Source: Alkalibacterium subtropicum (lineage in GTDB: Bacteria; Bacillota; Bacilli; Lactobacillales; Carnobacteriaceae_A). From it: a DNA stretch of 64,000 bases. Positions 17,391 to 26,200 of this stretch are shown one piece after another. Each line of letters opens with the position of its first letter. The first letter of the stretch is position 1. The notes beneath the pieces are model-generated. The model was given only the letters and a program-made list of their open reading frames with translations. It searched no databases and had not been told where the DNA came from. The stretch spans positions 4,591 to 68,590 of the forward strand of contig NZ_FOLT01000007.1 of the NCBI RefSeq assembly GCF_900112455.1, given 5' to 3'. The translations under genes and the position numbers were made by a program.

Positions 17391-17711
17391 ATGAAAACAC
17401 TTGATGTGAAGACAAGATCAGTAACTGAAGTGAAAAGAGAATTCTCTAAAATAGTCAGTGAAGCAAATGAAACAGGAGAGCCTACTTTTGTATTTAATTA
17501 TAACAAACCCGAGGCAGTCATCATCAGCGTGAATGTCTATGAAGATCTCGTTAAAAAAAATGAAGAGTTAGAAAATCGTCTTTTTTATGCTCAGTTGAAC
17601 GCCCGCGTCAATGAGGGGCCCGGAAAACTGATTCCTGCTAGTGAAGTCCTTGAATCGGAAAAAGACAGAAATCCTTTTGATGCTATGACAGATGAGGATC
17701 TCTTCGACTGA
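17391..17711 (+). CDS. Phd/YefM-family antitoxin
   Basis: 106 aa with the Phd/YefM N-terminal DNA-binding fold: TRSVTEVKREFSKIVSEANETGEPTFVFNYNKPEAVIISVNVYEDL. The acidic C terminus (EKDRNPFDAMTDEDLFD) would wrap and block the toxin. Such antitoxins repress their own operon, helped by the toxin, which fits the palindrome around the -35 box. The start ATG 17391 follows AGAGGTG. Its TGA stop overlaps the toxin ATG by one base, so the two are co-translated. Confidence 0.9.
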   Translation: MKTLDVKTRSVTEVKREFSKIVSEANETGEPTFVFNYNKPEAVIISVNVYEDLVKKNEELENRLFYAQLNARVNEGPGKLIPASEVLESEKDRNPFDAMTDEDLFD

Positions 17712-17965
17712 TGGCTAACGTCTATTTTTGGAGAGAAGCGAAAAAAGACTACAAAAAGCTGGACGGTTCGTTAAAGCAATGGGTAGATATAGCTGTAGAT
17801 CGTCTCAGCCTTAGAGGCTCTGAAATCGGTAAAGACTTGGGTGACACAAATTATGCCAAATTAGCAGGATTCAAGGAACTCAAAAACAATAAACTAGGTA
17901 TTCGACTTATCTTTAAACCGACTAAAGACGGTCAAGTAGAAATCATTGAAATCGTGACGATTTGA
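17711..17965 (+). CDS. RelE/ParE-superfamily toxin
   Basis: 84 aa, basic, with the RelE/ParE fold pattern: an N-terminal helix pair (REAKKDYKKLDGSLKQWVDIAVDRL), then LAGFKELKNNKLGIRLIFKPTKDGQVEIIEIVTI. The terminal strand pair with Arg in LGIRLIF corresponds to the usual RNase-toxin core. RelE types cut mRNA on the ribosome while ParE types poison gyrase; the sequence alone does not decide, though the compact basic core leans to RelE. It is downstream of and overlapping with its antitoxin, and followed by a strong terminator. Confidence 0.87.
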   Translation: MANVYFWREAKKDYKKLDGSLKQWVDIAVDRLSLRGSEIGKDLGDTNYAKLAGFKELKNNKLGIRLIFKPTKDGQVEIIEIVTI

Positions 17966-18031
17966 AATAGGGAAGACGAAAAAGTATTTCTTACAGCTGA
18001 ACAAAGAAGAAAAAACCGATCATAACCTCAA

Positions 18032-18077
18032 AAAGAAAAGCTACGTCACTTATAGACAAGTGACGTAGCTTTTCTTT
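18032..18077. terminator. Bidirectional terminator
   Basis: A perfect 20-bp stem (18032-18051 / 18058-18077) around AAGCTACGTCACTT, with A and T flanks on both sides. It ends the toxin operon and the convergent small membrane gene. Confidence 0.9.
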
Positions 18078-18101
18078 GTTAGACTTATTCATACTCAAAC
18101 T

Positions 18102-18359
18102 TTATGTATTTTCATCGTTTAATTTGACCAGAAGATTATTTAACTGGTCATTAAGAAAATCCAACAAGAACTCTAAGGTATCTAAAATTAAATGGATAAG
18201 TTTCACGACCCAAATCGTAAGAGAGTAAAGTACTTCTACTGAGTATGCTGCTACAATGACAAGTGTAAAAAACATGATATATAAAAACATCAATAATACG
18301 GATAGTACCAACAGACTGATTGGGATGATATAAAAAATCAGTTCTAAAATACGAATCAC
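18102..18359 (-). CDS. Small hydrophobic protein, unknown
   Basis: 85 aa, almost entirely hydrophobic over residues 4-70 (two or three membrane spans such as LIFYIIPISLLVLSVLLMFL), with a short polar tail LNDENT. I do not recognise a family. The start is weak: a GTG at 18359 whose own bases form the ribosome-site-like AAAGGTG, so the true start may lie a few codons inside. The strong membrane pattern and the shared terminator support a real gene, but less firmly than the neighbours. Confidence 0.45.
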   Translation of the reverse strand: MIRILELIFYIIPISLLVLSVLLMFLYIMFFTLVIVAAYSVEVLYSLTIWVVKLIHLILDTLEFLLDFLNDQLNNLLVKLNDENT

Positions 18360-18436
18360 CTTTCATTTGTATTTCTTATTTTTAATGGTATCAAAGGATA
18401 GCTCATGATCCAATCTCTAACAAAAAATCTGTTTCC

Positions 18437-18482
18437 TTGACAATTTAAAATAGGTAAATTATTATTTAAATATATACATAAA
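18437..18482 (+). promoter_or_regulatory. Promoter with conserved downstream box
   Basis: TTGACA (18437-18442), 17 bp, TATTAT (18460-18465), then after 4 bases ATATATACATAAA (18470-18482). The -35 region (TTGACAATTT), spacing and 13-base downstream box are the same as at 11441-11486, in front of a related gene. Confidence 0.75.
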
Positions 18483-18495
18483 TGAGGGAGGCAGA

Positions 18496-18915
18496 ATGAT
18501 GAAACGCTATTTTCATAACTCGATGATCATTATAGGACTTACAGGCTTGTTCCTATCCCTTTCCGGCCTCCTTGCTAAAACTCCGGAAGCGTCAGAGGTT
18601 TCAGATGCCGGGGACCTGTCTTTAGAAGAAATCGATGAAATCGTGACAGTGGCTCAGCACGAATATCAGCTGAAAGAACAGAAATACAAAATACCTGACC
18701 CACCCGACCATTCGACCTATAAAGGGATCACCCTTGAGTCAAGCGATGCCGGGCATATTCTTTGGGAAGATCCGGACGGTGTCGAGCATAAAACGGCCTT
18801 TACTGTGGAAAATGGCATCGTCCTATTTACTGACGAGGATGTGATTCGTGACGTCGACCGGTCGCGATTCATCAGTATCGTCATAGCGGAAATCAAGGAG
18901 GGTGAAGTCGAATGA
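18496..18915 (+). CDS. Single-pass membrane protein, first of a paralogous trio
   Basis: 139 aa with an N-terminal membrane or signal segment (about residues 8-28, IIIGLTGLFLSLSGLL) and an exported acidic domain. Around residues 75-113 it shows GHILWEDPDG then AFTVENGIVLF, the strand pattern shared with the next two genes and with the gene at 11554. Function unknown. GGGAGGCAGA precedes the ATG. The stop overlaps the next start (ATGA at 18912), so the trio is one operon. Confidence 0.8.
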   Translation: MMKRYFHNSMIIIGLTGLFLSLSGLLAKTPEASEVSDAGDLSLEEIDEIVTVAQHEYQLKEQKYKIPDPPDHSTYKGITLESSDAGHILWEDPDGVEHKTAFTVENGIVLFTDEDVIRDVDRSRFISIVIAEIKEGEVE

Positions 18916-19286
18916 AAAAGTTTCTTACATATACAGGGTCTGCTGCAGGTCTGATTATTTCATTCGCTTTGGCTGCCGTTGCACTATTCTTTTTCGGAGT
19001 CATGATCAGTTTGTTAATGAATGAGCAGACCAAGATGGAAGAAGAACGAGCGATTCAGCAGATCGAACAGGCGCCGGAATATATTGAAGCCTATAATATC
19101 ATCGACGACGAACGCGGTGTCGTGGTATGGTCTGATGTGGACAGCGATGAAAGGGGTAAAGTCCTCTACGTTAGAAACGGTACATCCTTCCAGTTTTTCG
19201 ACCGGTCCGGTGATGATATCGATAATAATCATCCGGTGATGGATGAGATCATTGATTTAATAAGTAAAAAGATGGTGGAAGAGTGA
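18912..19286 (+). CDS. Single-pass membrane protein, second of the trio
   Basis: 124 aa: membrane span about residues 9-37 (GSAAGLIISFALAAVALFF), a charged linker (EEERAIQQIEQA) and an outer domain with GVVVWSDVDSDERGKVLYVRNG, the same layout as its neighbours. Function unknown. It overlaps the previous gene by 4 bp and the next by 4 bp, so all three are made from one message in similar amounts. Confidence 0.8.
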   Translation: MKKFLTYTGSAAGLIISFALAAVALFFFGVMISLLMNEQTKMEEERAIQQIEQAPEYIEAYNIIDDERGVVVWSDVDSDERGKVLYVRNGTSFQFFDRSGDDIDNNHPVMDEIIDLISKKMVEE

Positions 19287-19678
19287 AGAAGTTTTATGCC
19301 TATCTTGGATTTACATTTTTATCTTTTGCAGCACTCATCATGATCGGTTTCCTGGTTGTTGCCTTCCTGTCTGCGCGTTTGGACGTTTCAAAGGAACGTC
19401 TCGATAAACGCGAACAAGAACGGTCTGCATTGGAAGACCACTGGATCGCCAGTCACAAGCACAAATTGGAAGAGTCTTTCTTACGCATTGCAGATATTAC
19501 GCTAGAAGAGGATACAGGAACGATCGAGTGGGAAGGATCAGATGACGCATCCGGAACGGTGCATTTTAATATCGATTCAGAGGGGACAATCGTTTATTTG
19601 GATAACATCAGCGAGTTCCCAAAATACCCGAGCTATCCAAAATACTTCCGTGATGCCATTCACACAGAAATGAACTAA
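19283..19678 (+). CDS. Single-pass membrane protein, third of the trio
   Basis: 131 aa beginning with GTG at 19283 (GTGA overlap with the previous stop; GGTGGAAGA upstream). Membrane span about residues 7-32, charged coiled linker (DVSKERLDKREQERSALED), then GTIEWEGSDDASGTVHFNI in the outer domain. It is the closest relative of the C-terminal part of the 11554 protein. Function unknown; a terminator follows at 19711. Confidence 0.8.
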   Translation: MKKFYAYLGFTFLSFAALIMIGFLVVAFLSARLDVSKERLDKREQERSALEDHWIASHKHKLEESFLRIADITLEEDTGTIEWEGSDDASGTVHFNIDSEGTIVYLDNISEFPKYPSYPKYFRDAIHTEMN

Positions 19679-19710
19679 ACAGATTACTATCCTATTTAAA
19701 TGACAAAAAA

Positions 19711-19747
19711 GTGTACCACAGCTTTGAAAAGCTGCGGTACACTTTTT
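19711..19747. terminator. Bidirectional terminator
   Basis: GTGTACCACAGCTT (19711-19724) pairs with AAGCTGCGGTACAC (19729-19742) with one mismatch, and both strands have T-runs. It separates the membrane-protein trio from the convergent xylosidase. Confidence 0.9.
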
Positions 19748-19764
19748 AACTTCTGCTGAGTTTT

Positions 19765-21687
19765 TTACCCCCAGACTTTGAGGCGGTTCTTGCCGCTCTT
19801 AAGCTCTGATAGAGGGCCTAAGACAGTCGGTGCTGCTTTCATATTGCTTAAAAGATCAAGATTCAGGACAACTTCACTGGCGTCCGGATTTTCAAAATCA
19901 ACATCCGTGAGACGGACGCGTTCCAGTGTATGCGTGGAGTGAACGTGACCTTTCATTTCCTCAAAGTTGTCAGGCAGATTCAGTTCCAGATAGACTTCCT
20001 CGCCATCTTCAACGATTTTGATTTCCGGGTCATGATCCGTTACCAGGTTCTCTTCTTCACGGCCGAAGGGGTGGGCACCGTTCAGGTAAGCATTCTGATT
20101 GATGTAGACCGGTTGCTCCACCACGTTGAAGGCGCCATGATCACTGCCTTTGTCATCGTGGACGTTGCTGATATATTCAGCAAGCGAAGTGGTGTAGCCG
20201 TTGTAGTGATCGGTCCCGACGCCTTCAATGCCTTCTGCGCCGATGAAGATGTTATTGTACCAGCGATCGTCTCCGCCGTAAATAGGGGCAAACCCTTTGA
20301 TGTCCGTGCTGTGCGCCACATGATAAGGCGTCGAGCGGTCGAGCATTTTTCTGTGTTCCATGTGTCCGCGGACGATATTGTTGACGAATGCACCGCCCTG
20401 AGCATGATTGTCGATCGCGTAGTCGGCTGTCAGGATATTGTGATCGATGATGAACGGCCCGCTGCTGACTTCGACGAACAAGTCGCGGCTGTTGCGGTAG
20501 AACAGGTTACGCGTCACACGTGTGCCTTGCAGCTGCCAGTCGAGCCAGATGCCTAAGGTACAGTCGTGGATACGGTTGTTTTCGATCTGCGTATCGATGG
20601 CCGCATGCAGTTTGATGCCGGCGATCTCGTGTCCGTAGAACTGACGCTTGATGGCGATATTATAGATGTGGTTGCCTGACACTTCACTGAAGATACAGCC
20701 TAAGTGACCGACTACACCGTTCTGGCCGCAGTCGTGGATCGTGTTATTTCTTATAATGTGCGAGCCGATTTTTTCCTTGCTCCAGCCGGCTTTCTTAGCA
20801 GAAAAGACTGTTTCGATCTGATAGTGATAGCCAGGCTTGTCACGGCGCTTGCTTGAATAGTTGTCGCCGGTCGACGCTTCTTTACCCATACTGATACCGG
20901 AACACTTGGCATCGTGGATATCGTTGTTTTCGATGATCCATCCCTTGCTCCAGTGCGGACCGATGAGCCCCGGCTGGTCAGCGGTAGGTGGTGTCCAAGG
21001 CGTTGCGGCCTGAGCCATTTCAAAGCCTTGAACCGTGATGTAGTCCATACCGGTTTTTTCAGGGAAGAAGCAGGCTTTACGCACGTTGATCTCTGTCAGT
21101 TCAGCATTCGGTTTATAGTCATGGAAATTAGCATAGATCGTTGTATGTGTTTCGTTCACTTCTGAGTACCAGACGTATTTCTGACCTTCCGGATCATGAG
21201 CCGGGATCGTGATGCCCTGCCAGAATTCCGTGGCTTCTGTTTTGACTTCAGGATTTTTCACTTCCTCCAGTGTTTCCACTTCATAGAAGGATTTCCCGTT
21301 GACATAAACTTCTCCTAGGTGACGGTTCGGGCTATAAACGACCCAGTCGCCGTAGATTTCTTCTTTATAAGGGTTGAAATCGCCGAAGAAGTCGTTTGGA
21401 ATTACGGCTTTCCAGACAGAACCCTCTACATGCTTCCAATAATTGACTTCTTCTGAACCTTTGATCACGACTTTTTCACCCTCAGCTGCTTTATACGTGA
21501 TGCGTCGCCAGTTGCTCAAGCCGGGATTCTGAGGATCCACCTGTTCTCTGTAGACCCCTTCGTGAACGATGACCGTGTCTCCGGCCATGGCGACAGCAGC
21601 TGCTTTATTGATCGTTAAAAAAGGGGCCTCTATTGTGCCTTCAGATTGATCGGACCCACTTTTTGCTACGTGATATTCAGTTACCAA
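19765..21687 (-). CDS. xylC: Beta-xylosidase, glycoside hydrolase family 120
   Basis: 640 aa, closely following the Thermoanaerobacterium XylC pattern: TEYHVAKSGSD, AGDTVIVHEGVYRE, AATPWTPPTADQPGLIGP and a right-handed beta-helix of HNRIHDC-like turns. The GH120 catalytic pair is present: Asp in LGIWLDWQ and Glu in LFVEVSSGP, 23 residues apart as in XylC. It releases xylose from short xylo-oligosaccharides, without a signal peptide, so it acts inside the cell. I placed the start at TTG 21687, eight bases after AGGAGG; an in-frame ATG ten codons upstream has no ribosome site. No xylose transporter or xylan gene is next to it. Confidence 0.93.
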   Translation of the reverse strand: MVTEYHVAKSGSDQSEGTIEAPFLTINKAAAVAMAGDTVIVHEGVYREQVDPQNPGLSNWRRITYKAAEGEKVVIKGSEEVNYWKHVEGSVWKAVIPNDFFGDFNPYKEEIYGDWVVYSPNRHLGEVYVNGKSFYEVETLEEVKNPEVKTEATEFWQGITIPAHDPEGQKYVWYSEVNETHTTIYANFHDYKPNAELTEINVRKACFFPEKTGMDYITVQGFEMAQAATPWTPPTADQPGLIGPHWSKGWIIENNDIHDAKCSGISMGKEASTGDNYSSKRRDKPGYHYQIETVFSAKKAGWSKEKIGSHIIRNNTIHDCGQNGVVGHLGCIFSEVSGNHIYNIAIKRQFYGHEIAGIKLHAAIDTQIENNRIHDCTLGIWLDWQLQGTRVTRNLFYRNSRDLFVEVSSGPFIIDHNILTADYAIDNHAQGGAFVNNIVRGHMEHRKMLDRSTPYHVAHSTDIKGFAPIYGGDDRWYNNIFIGAEGIEGVGTDHYNGYTTSLAEYISNVHDDKGSDHGAFNVVEQPVYINQNAYLNGAHPFGREEENLVTDHDPEIKIVEDGEEVYLELNLPDNFEEMKGHVHSTHTLERVRLTDVDFENPDASEVVLNLDLLSNMKAAPTVLGPLSELKSGKNRLKVWG

Positions 21688-21717
21688 TTGACATTCCTCC
21701 TTGTCTTTGTGTCCCAT

Positions 21718-21970
21718 TATAACGCTTCCAAAATAGTGAAAACAGGCCCGTCATTTGTCTTTTGATGGACAATATTAGTGATTTTGTCTCTGAAAGTAAG
21801 ACGAAACTGACCGGCTGGTCAGTTTCACCTTCAAAAAGAGCTTTAAAGCAGACCATACGCGTGGCAGGCGCGTATGACCGTTATGATCAGATCGATTGGG
21901 TCTTTATCTAAGCGAACAGAGAAGAGTCAGACGATTATTTTTCTGAGCCGACACAATGCTCGTTCATTGG
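21718..21970. other. Intergenic with a CATACGCG hairpin
   Basis: Upstream of the xylosidase. It contains an inverted repeat ACTGACCGG-CTGGTCAGT (about 21806-21824) and a hairpin CATACGCG/CGCGTATG (21854-21876) that repeats the stem found at 17201. No gene is recognised. Confidence 0.4.
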
Positions 21971-22335
21971 TCAAAGTGGGGGCCGTTTCCTGCCTGGGTG
22001 GGTGATAAAAGCGGGAAGTTGTGACCACCCATAAGACCCGTTCTGGTGAGCGGTTGCTACACAGAGCTTGTAGTGACCACCCAACCGGATATTTTTATTC
22101 AGTGGGCAACAGAAGGCCTTCATTCGGCCATCCCGTCTATTGAAAATTGTCGAGCGGTGACTACAACGCCATTATAGTGGCCAGTCACAGAAATTCCTCA
22201 GGTGAGGGGGCCGAACGAAGGTCAAATACCGCCAGCTCAGGCTCATAATGCACGGGGTGGTCACAACTCTTTTTTCTTACGACCACTCACAGGCCAAAAG
22301 GAGATCGGTCGTCACTACAGGAGAGCTGGGACGGT
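21969..22335. repeat. 51/52-bp array, family 4 (GGTGGTCAC)
   Basis: The motif GTGACCACCC or degenerate forms of it begins at 22021, 22073, 22125, 22177, 22228 and 22279, i.e. every 52, 52, 52, 51 and 51 bp. Units also carry the inverse half-site (GGTGGTCAC at 22256-22264, GGTCGTCAC near 22307), so each is an imperfect dyad. It lies between the divergent xylosidase and rnc genes. A degraded relative is at about 17.0 kb. Confidence 0.65.
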
Positions 22336-22493
22336 CTGTTCACCTAGCTGAATGCTCTTTTCAGCTGACTTTATCGAAACCGCCGGATAAAACCTAACAG
22401 AAACGCCTTTCCTTGCAGTCCCTTGTTTATTTTTCCCATGAAATCAAGTATAATTAACGGGGTATAGAATTTTTTGTAAGGGAGGGAAGTTAG

Positions 22494-23198
22494 ATGACGA
22501 AAAATTTAATGAACCATGTTGAAAAAACGTTTGGTGTGACGTTCGATGACGAGTCTGTGTTAGTCGAAGCGTTTACCCATTCATCCTATGCGAATGATCA
22601 TCGTGAACAGAACATCAAGAATCTGGAACGCCTGGAGTTTCTTGGCGATGCCGTACTGGAACTCACCGTCTCCGATTACCTTTACCACAAGTATCCGAAC
22701 CAGCCTGAAGGACAGCTCACACGCAAGCGCGCGTCGATCGTCCGTGCAGAAAGCTTAGCCAAGCTGGCCAAAGAGTATCGTCTGCATGAATTTGTCCGTC
22801 TGGGCAAAGGGGAAGAACAGATGAACGGGAGGAACCGTCCATCACTTTTGTGTGATGTGTTTGAAGCCTTTATCGGGTCGGTCTTTGTTGACCAGGGAAT
22901 GGACGTTGTACTTGAGGTGTTGAAACAGATTCTGTTTCCGAAAATCGATTCCGGTGCTTTCTCTCATGGGATGGATCACAAAACTGCTCTACAGGAACTG
23001 CTTCAGCAGAACGGCGTCGTGACGATCCAGTATAAGGTCGTCGATAAACGCGGGCCTGACCACCAGCGCGAGTTTGTGGTCGAGGTGTTTGTTGAAGGGG
23101 ATTCTTACGGTCGCGGTGTCGGCCGTTCCAAAAAGGCGGCAGAACAGAATGCAGCCAAGCATGCCCTGGAGAGTTTGGAACAAGGGAATCAGTCCTAG
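22494..23198 (+). CDS. rnc: Ribonuclease III
   Basis: 234 aa with the RNase III signature ERLEFLGDAVLELTVSDYL (about 42-60), the second acidic site CDVFEAFIGSVFVD, and a C-terminal double-stranded-RNA-binding domain ending GVGRSKKAAEQNAAKHALE. It processes rRNA and other duplex RNA; it is also the host nuclease expected to mature the crRNA:tracrRNA pairs of the type II CRISPR locus at 1-5.8 kb. AAGGGAGGGAAG precedes the ATG. It heads the rnc-smc-HAD-ftsY cluster, with smc starting 54 bp downstream. Confidence 0.98.
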   Translation: MTKNLMNHVEKTFGVTFDDESVLVEAFTHSSYANDHREQNIKNLERLEFLGDAVLELTVSDYLYHKYPNQPEGQLTRKRASIVRAESLAKLAKEYRLHEFVRLGKGEEQMNGRNRPSLLCDVFEAFIGSVFVDQGMDVVLEVLKQILFPKIDSGAFSHGMDHKTALQELLQQNGVVTIQYKVVDKRGPDHQREFVVEVFVEGDSYGRGVGRSKKAAEQNAAKHALESLEQGNQS

Positions 23199-23252
23199 TG
23201 TTTAAAACAAATTTAGAAAGTCTTTAAATGCTAGAGAGGAGAGACTTTAAAC

Positions 23253-26200
23253 GTGCAATTAAAACGATTAGAAATCAAAGGGTTCAAATCCTTTGCTGAC
23301 AAGACCGTCATCGATTTTACGGATGGCATCACGGCTGTGGTCGGGCCCAACGGCAGCGGAAAATCAAATATCATCGAAGCGATCCGCTGGGTCATGGGTG
23401 AACAGTCGGCCAAGACCCTGCGCGGCGGACGCATGCATGACATCATTTTTTCCGGGACCGATTCCCGTAAAGCCATCAACATCGCTGAAGTCACCCTGAT
23501 CCTGGATAATTCGGACAGTTTCTTACCGATCGACTTTGAAGAAGTGAGTATCGGCCGCCGGCTCAACCGTAATGGGGACAGCGACTACTATATCAATAAA
23601 GAAAGCTGCCGGCTGAAAGATGTTGTGGATCTCTTCATGGATTCGGGCCTTGGGAAAGAGTCTTTTTCCATCATCAGCCAGGGGCAGGTCGAAGCGGTCT
23701 TCAACAGTAAAGCGGAAGACCGCCGAGCCATTTTTGAAGAAGCTGCCGGCGTGTTCAAGTACAAACTGCAGAAAGAAAAAGCGGAGCGCAAGCTCTTTGA
23801 GACCCAGGACAATCTGGACCGTGTTCAGGACATCTTGTATGAACTGAACGACCAGCTGGAGCCCTTGAAAAAGCAGAAAGACATCGCCCAGTCCTTTGTG
23901 TCACAGAAAGAAGAACTCACAGATCTGGACATCGCCTTATCTGTACTGAAGATCGATCAGTACGCCAGAGAACAGAAAGAAAACAAAGCGAAAATCGAAG
24001 CGCTGAATGAAGATCTTAGACGGGTACAGACGAAGCTCGACCGTGAGTCGACTGAACTGAAAGAGAAACGGGCAGCACTTCATGACATCGAAGACAAACG
24101 GGAGAAACTGCAGGCTGAGACCATCACCTCTGTTCAGCAGATCGAACGGACAGAAGCCCAGCTGCGTTTAGTCGAAGAAAAAGAGCGGCACCAGGATGCC
24201 TTCCTGTCTGAAAAACAGGGCAGTCTGAAAAAAGAAGAAACGCGTCTGGCTGCTTTGAATGACGAGTATGAATCACTGAAACAAGCCTATCAAAAACAGT
24301 CGGCACACGTCACGGATCTGAAAAATGATGTGAAGAAGTATGACGAGCGTCTGGCCCGTTTGATGGGGAACAAGGAAGAAGCCATCGAGGAGCTGCGCGG
24401 CGCGTACATCGATGCCATGCAGAACAAGACGTCTCTGAAAAACGAAGAGATGTATCTGGAACGTGAGCGCCAGCAGGCGACGATCAATGCTGAAAAGCAT
24501 AAAACGTCTCTCAAAGACGTGTCACAGAAGCTGGATGAGGCCAGAACGTCTCATACAGAAAAAGAAGCGGCTCTTTTAGCGATAAAAACAGAGATCGATG
24601 AACTTTTAGAAACGTATACGTCTAAAAAAGCCCTGATGGACGACACACAGGGGTCCTTTAAGCAGAAAGCCGATCGACTGAACCAGTTGAACCATCAGCT
24701 GCAGCGGGCTCAGGCCAAACAGGCCAGTCTCAAGGAAATGCAGGAGAACTATGCCGGCTACTTTGCCGGAGTCAAGGCCGTTATGCGCGGCAAGGACAAC
24801 CTTCAGGGGATCGTCGGGACCGTCGCAGATATGATGGATGTGCCGACGGACGTGACCGAAGCCATTGACGTGGTGTTGGGTGCGGCCAGTCAGTTCGTCA
24901 TCGTGGAAGACGAGAAATCCGGACGTGACGCGATCTCTTATCTGAAAAACAAAAAAGCGGGGCGGGCGACCTTCCTGCCTTTGACGACGATCAAAAAACG
25001 TTTCGTCTCACCGCAGATGCGACAGAAAGCCCAGAATGTGGACGGCTTCATCGGGATCGCGAGCGACCTGATCCACTTTGACGACAAAGTCAGAAATGTG
25101 ATGGAGAACCTGCTCGGTCAGACGATCGTTGCAAAAGACCTGCACTCAGCCAACGCCATTGCCAAGGCGCTGCGTTATTCTGTCCGTATCGTCAGTCTGG
25201 ACGGTGACGTGATGAATGCCGGCGGTTCGATGACCGGGGGCGGGGGCAAGCGTTCGTCGAATGCTCATCTGTTCTCTCAGAAAAAAGAACAGAAAGCCTT
25301 GCGCATCGAAATCGATGAACTGGAAAAAACGATCAAACTGCGTGAAGACGAGAACCAAACGGACAGAGACACGATCGAGTCGTTAACGAAAGATCTTGAA
25401 GAGCTGCGGACCTCCGGCGAAGACAAACGCCTGGAAGAACGCCAGCTGGAACAGGTCGTTGAAAGCCTCTCAGAAACCGTGAACCGTCTGGAGCGCGAAT
25501 GTAAAGGTCTGCGCTATGAACAGCAGGAAGCCGAAAAAGAAGAAACACAAGTCAATACAGACTTAAAAGAGGTCAAAGAGAAACGTGTGCGTGCAGAAAG
25601 CGACCTTGAACGACTCAAGCATGAACTGGATCAGCTGACCAATGAAAAAGAAGACAAACAGGTTCAGAAAGAACGTCTGGAACAGGAACGCGAGGAACTG
25701 AGCGAACAGTGGAATGCTGAGCGGGAGACCCTGGCATTTACGCGGTCCAAGCGCGAGAGTGTGGAAGCGCAGATCAGAGAGGTCGATCAGTCGATCGAGA
25801 ACCTCAAAGCGGAACTCACGCAGCTGGAAGAAGGTGTCGAGCTGGAGTCGAAAGAAGACTTGGGCGAGAAGCTGGAGACGCTGCAGAAAGAAGCGGTAAA
25901 ACTGAAAGCTCAAGAAAGCGACTTGAAAGAATCACACACGGACCTTGACGAAATGGTCAGTCAGCTGGACGAGTCCGTGTCGTATGCGATCGACTATAAA
26001 GCCGAACTTACGGATAAGAAGAATCAGCTGGATATTGCCCAGTCCCGTCTGGATGTGTCGATGGATCATCTGCTGGCGTACCTGTCAGAAGAATACACGA
26101 CAAGCTACGAGGAAGCCAAAAGCATCCAGCCGGATGACATCGACGCTGAAGCAACACAAAAACGTGTCAAGCTCCTGAAGCGCGGGATCGAAGAACTTGG

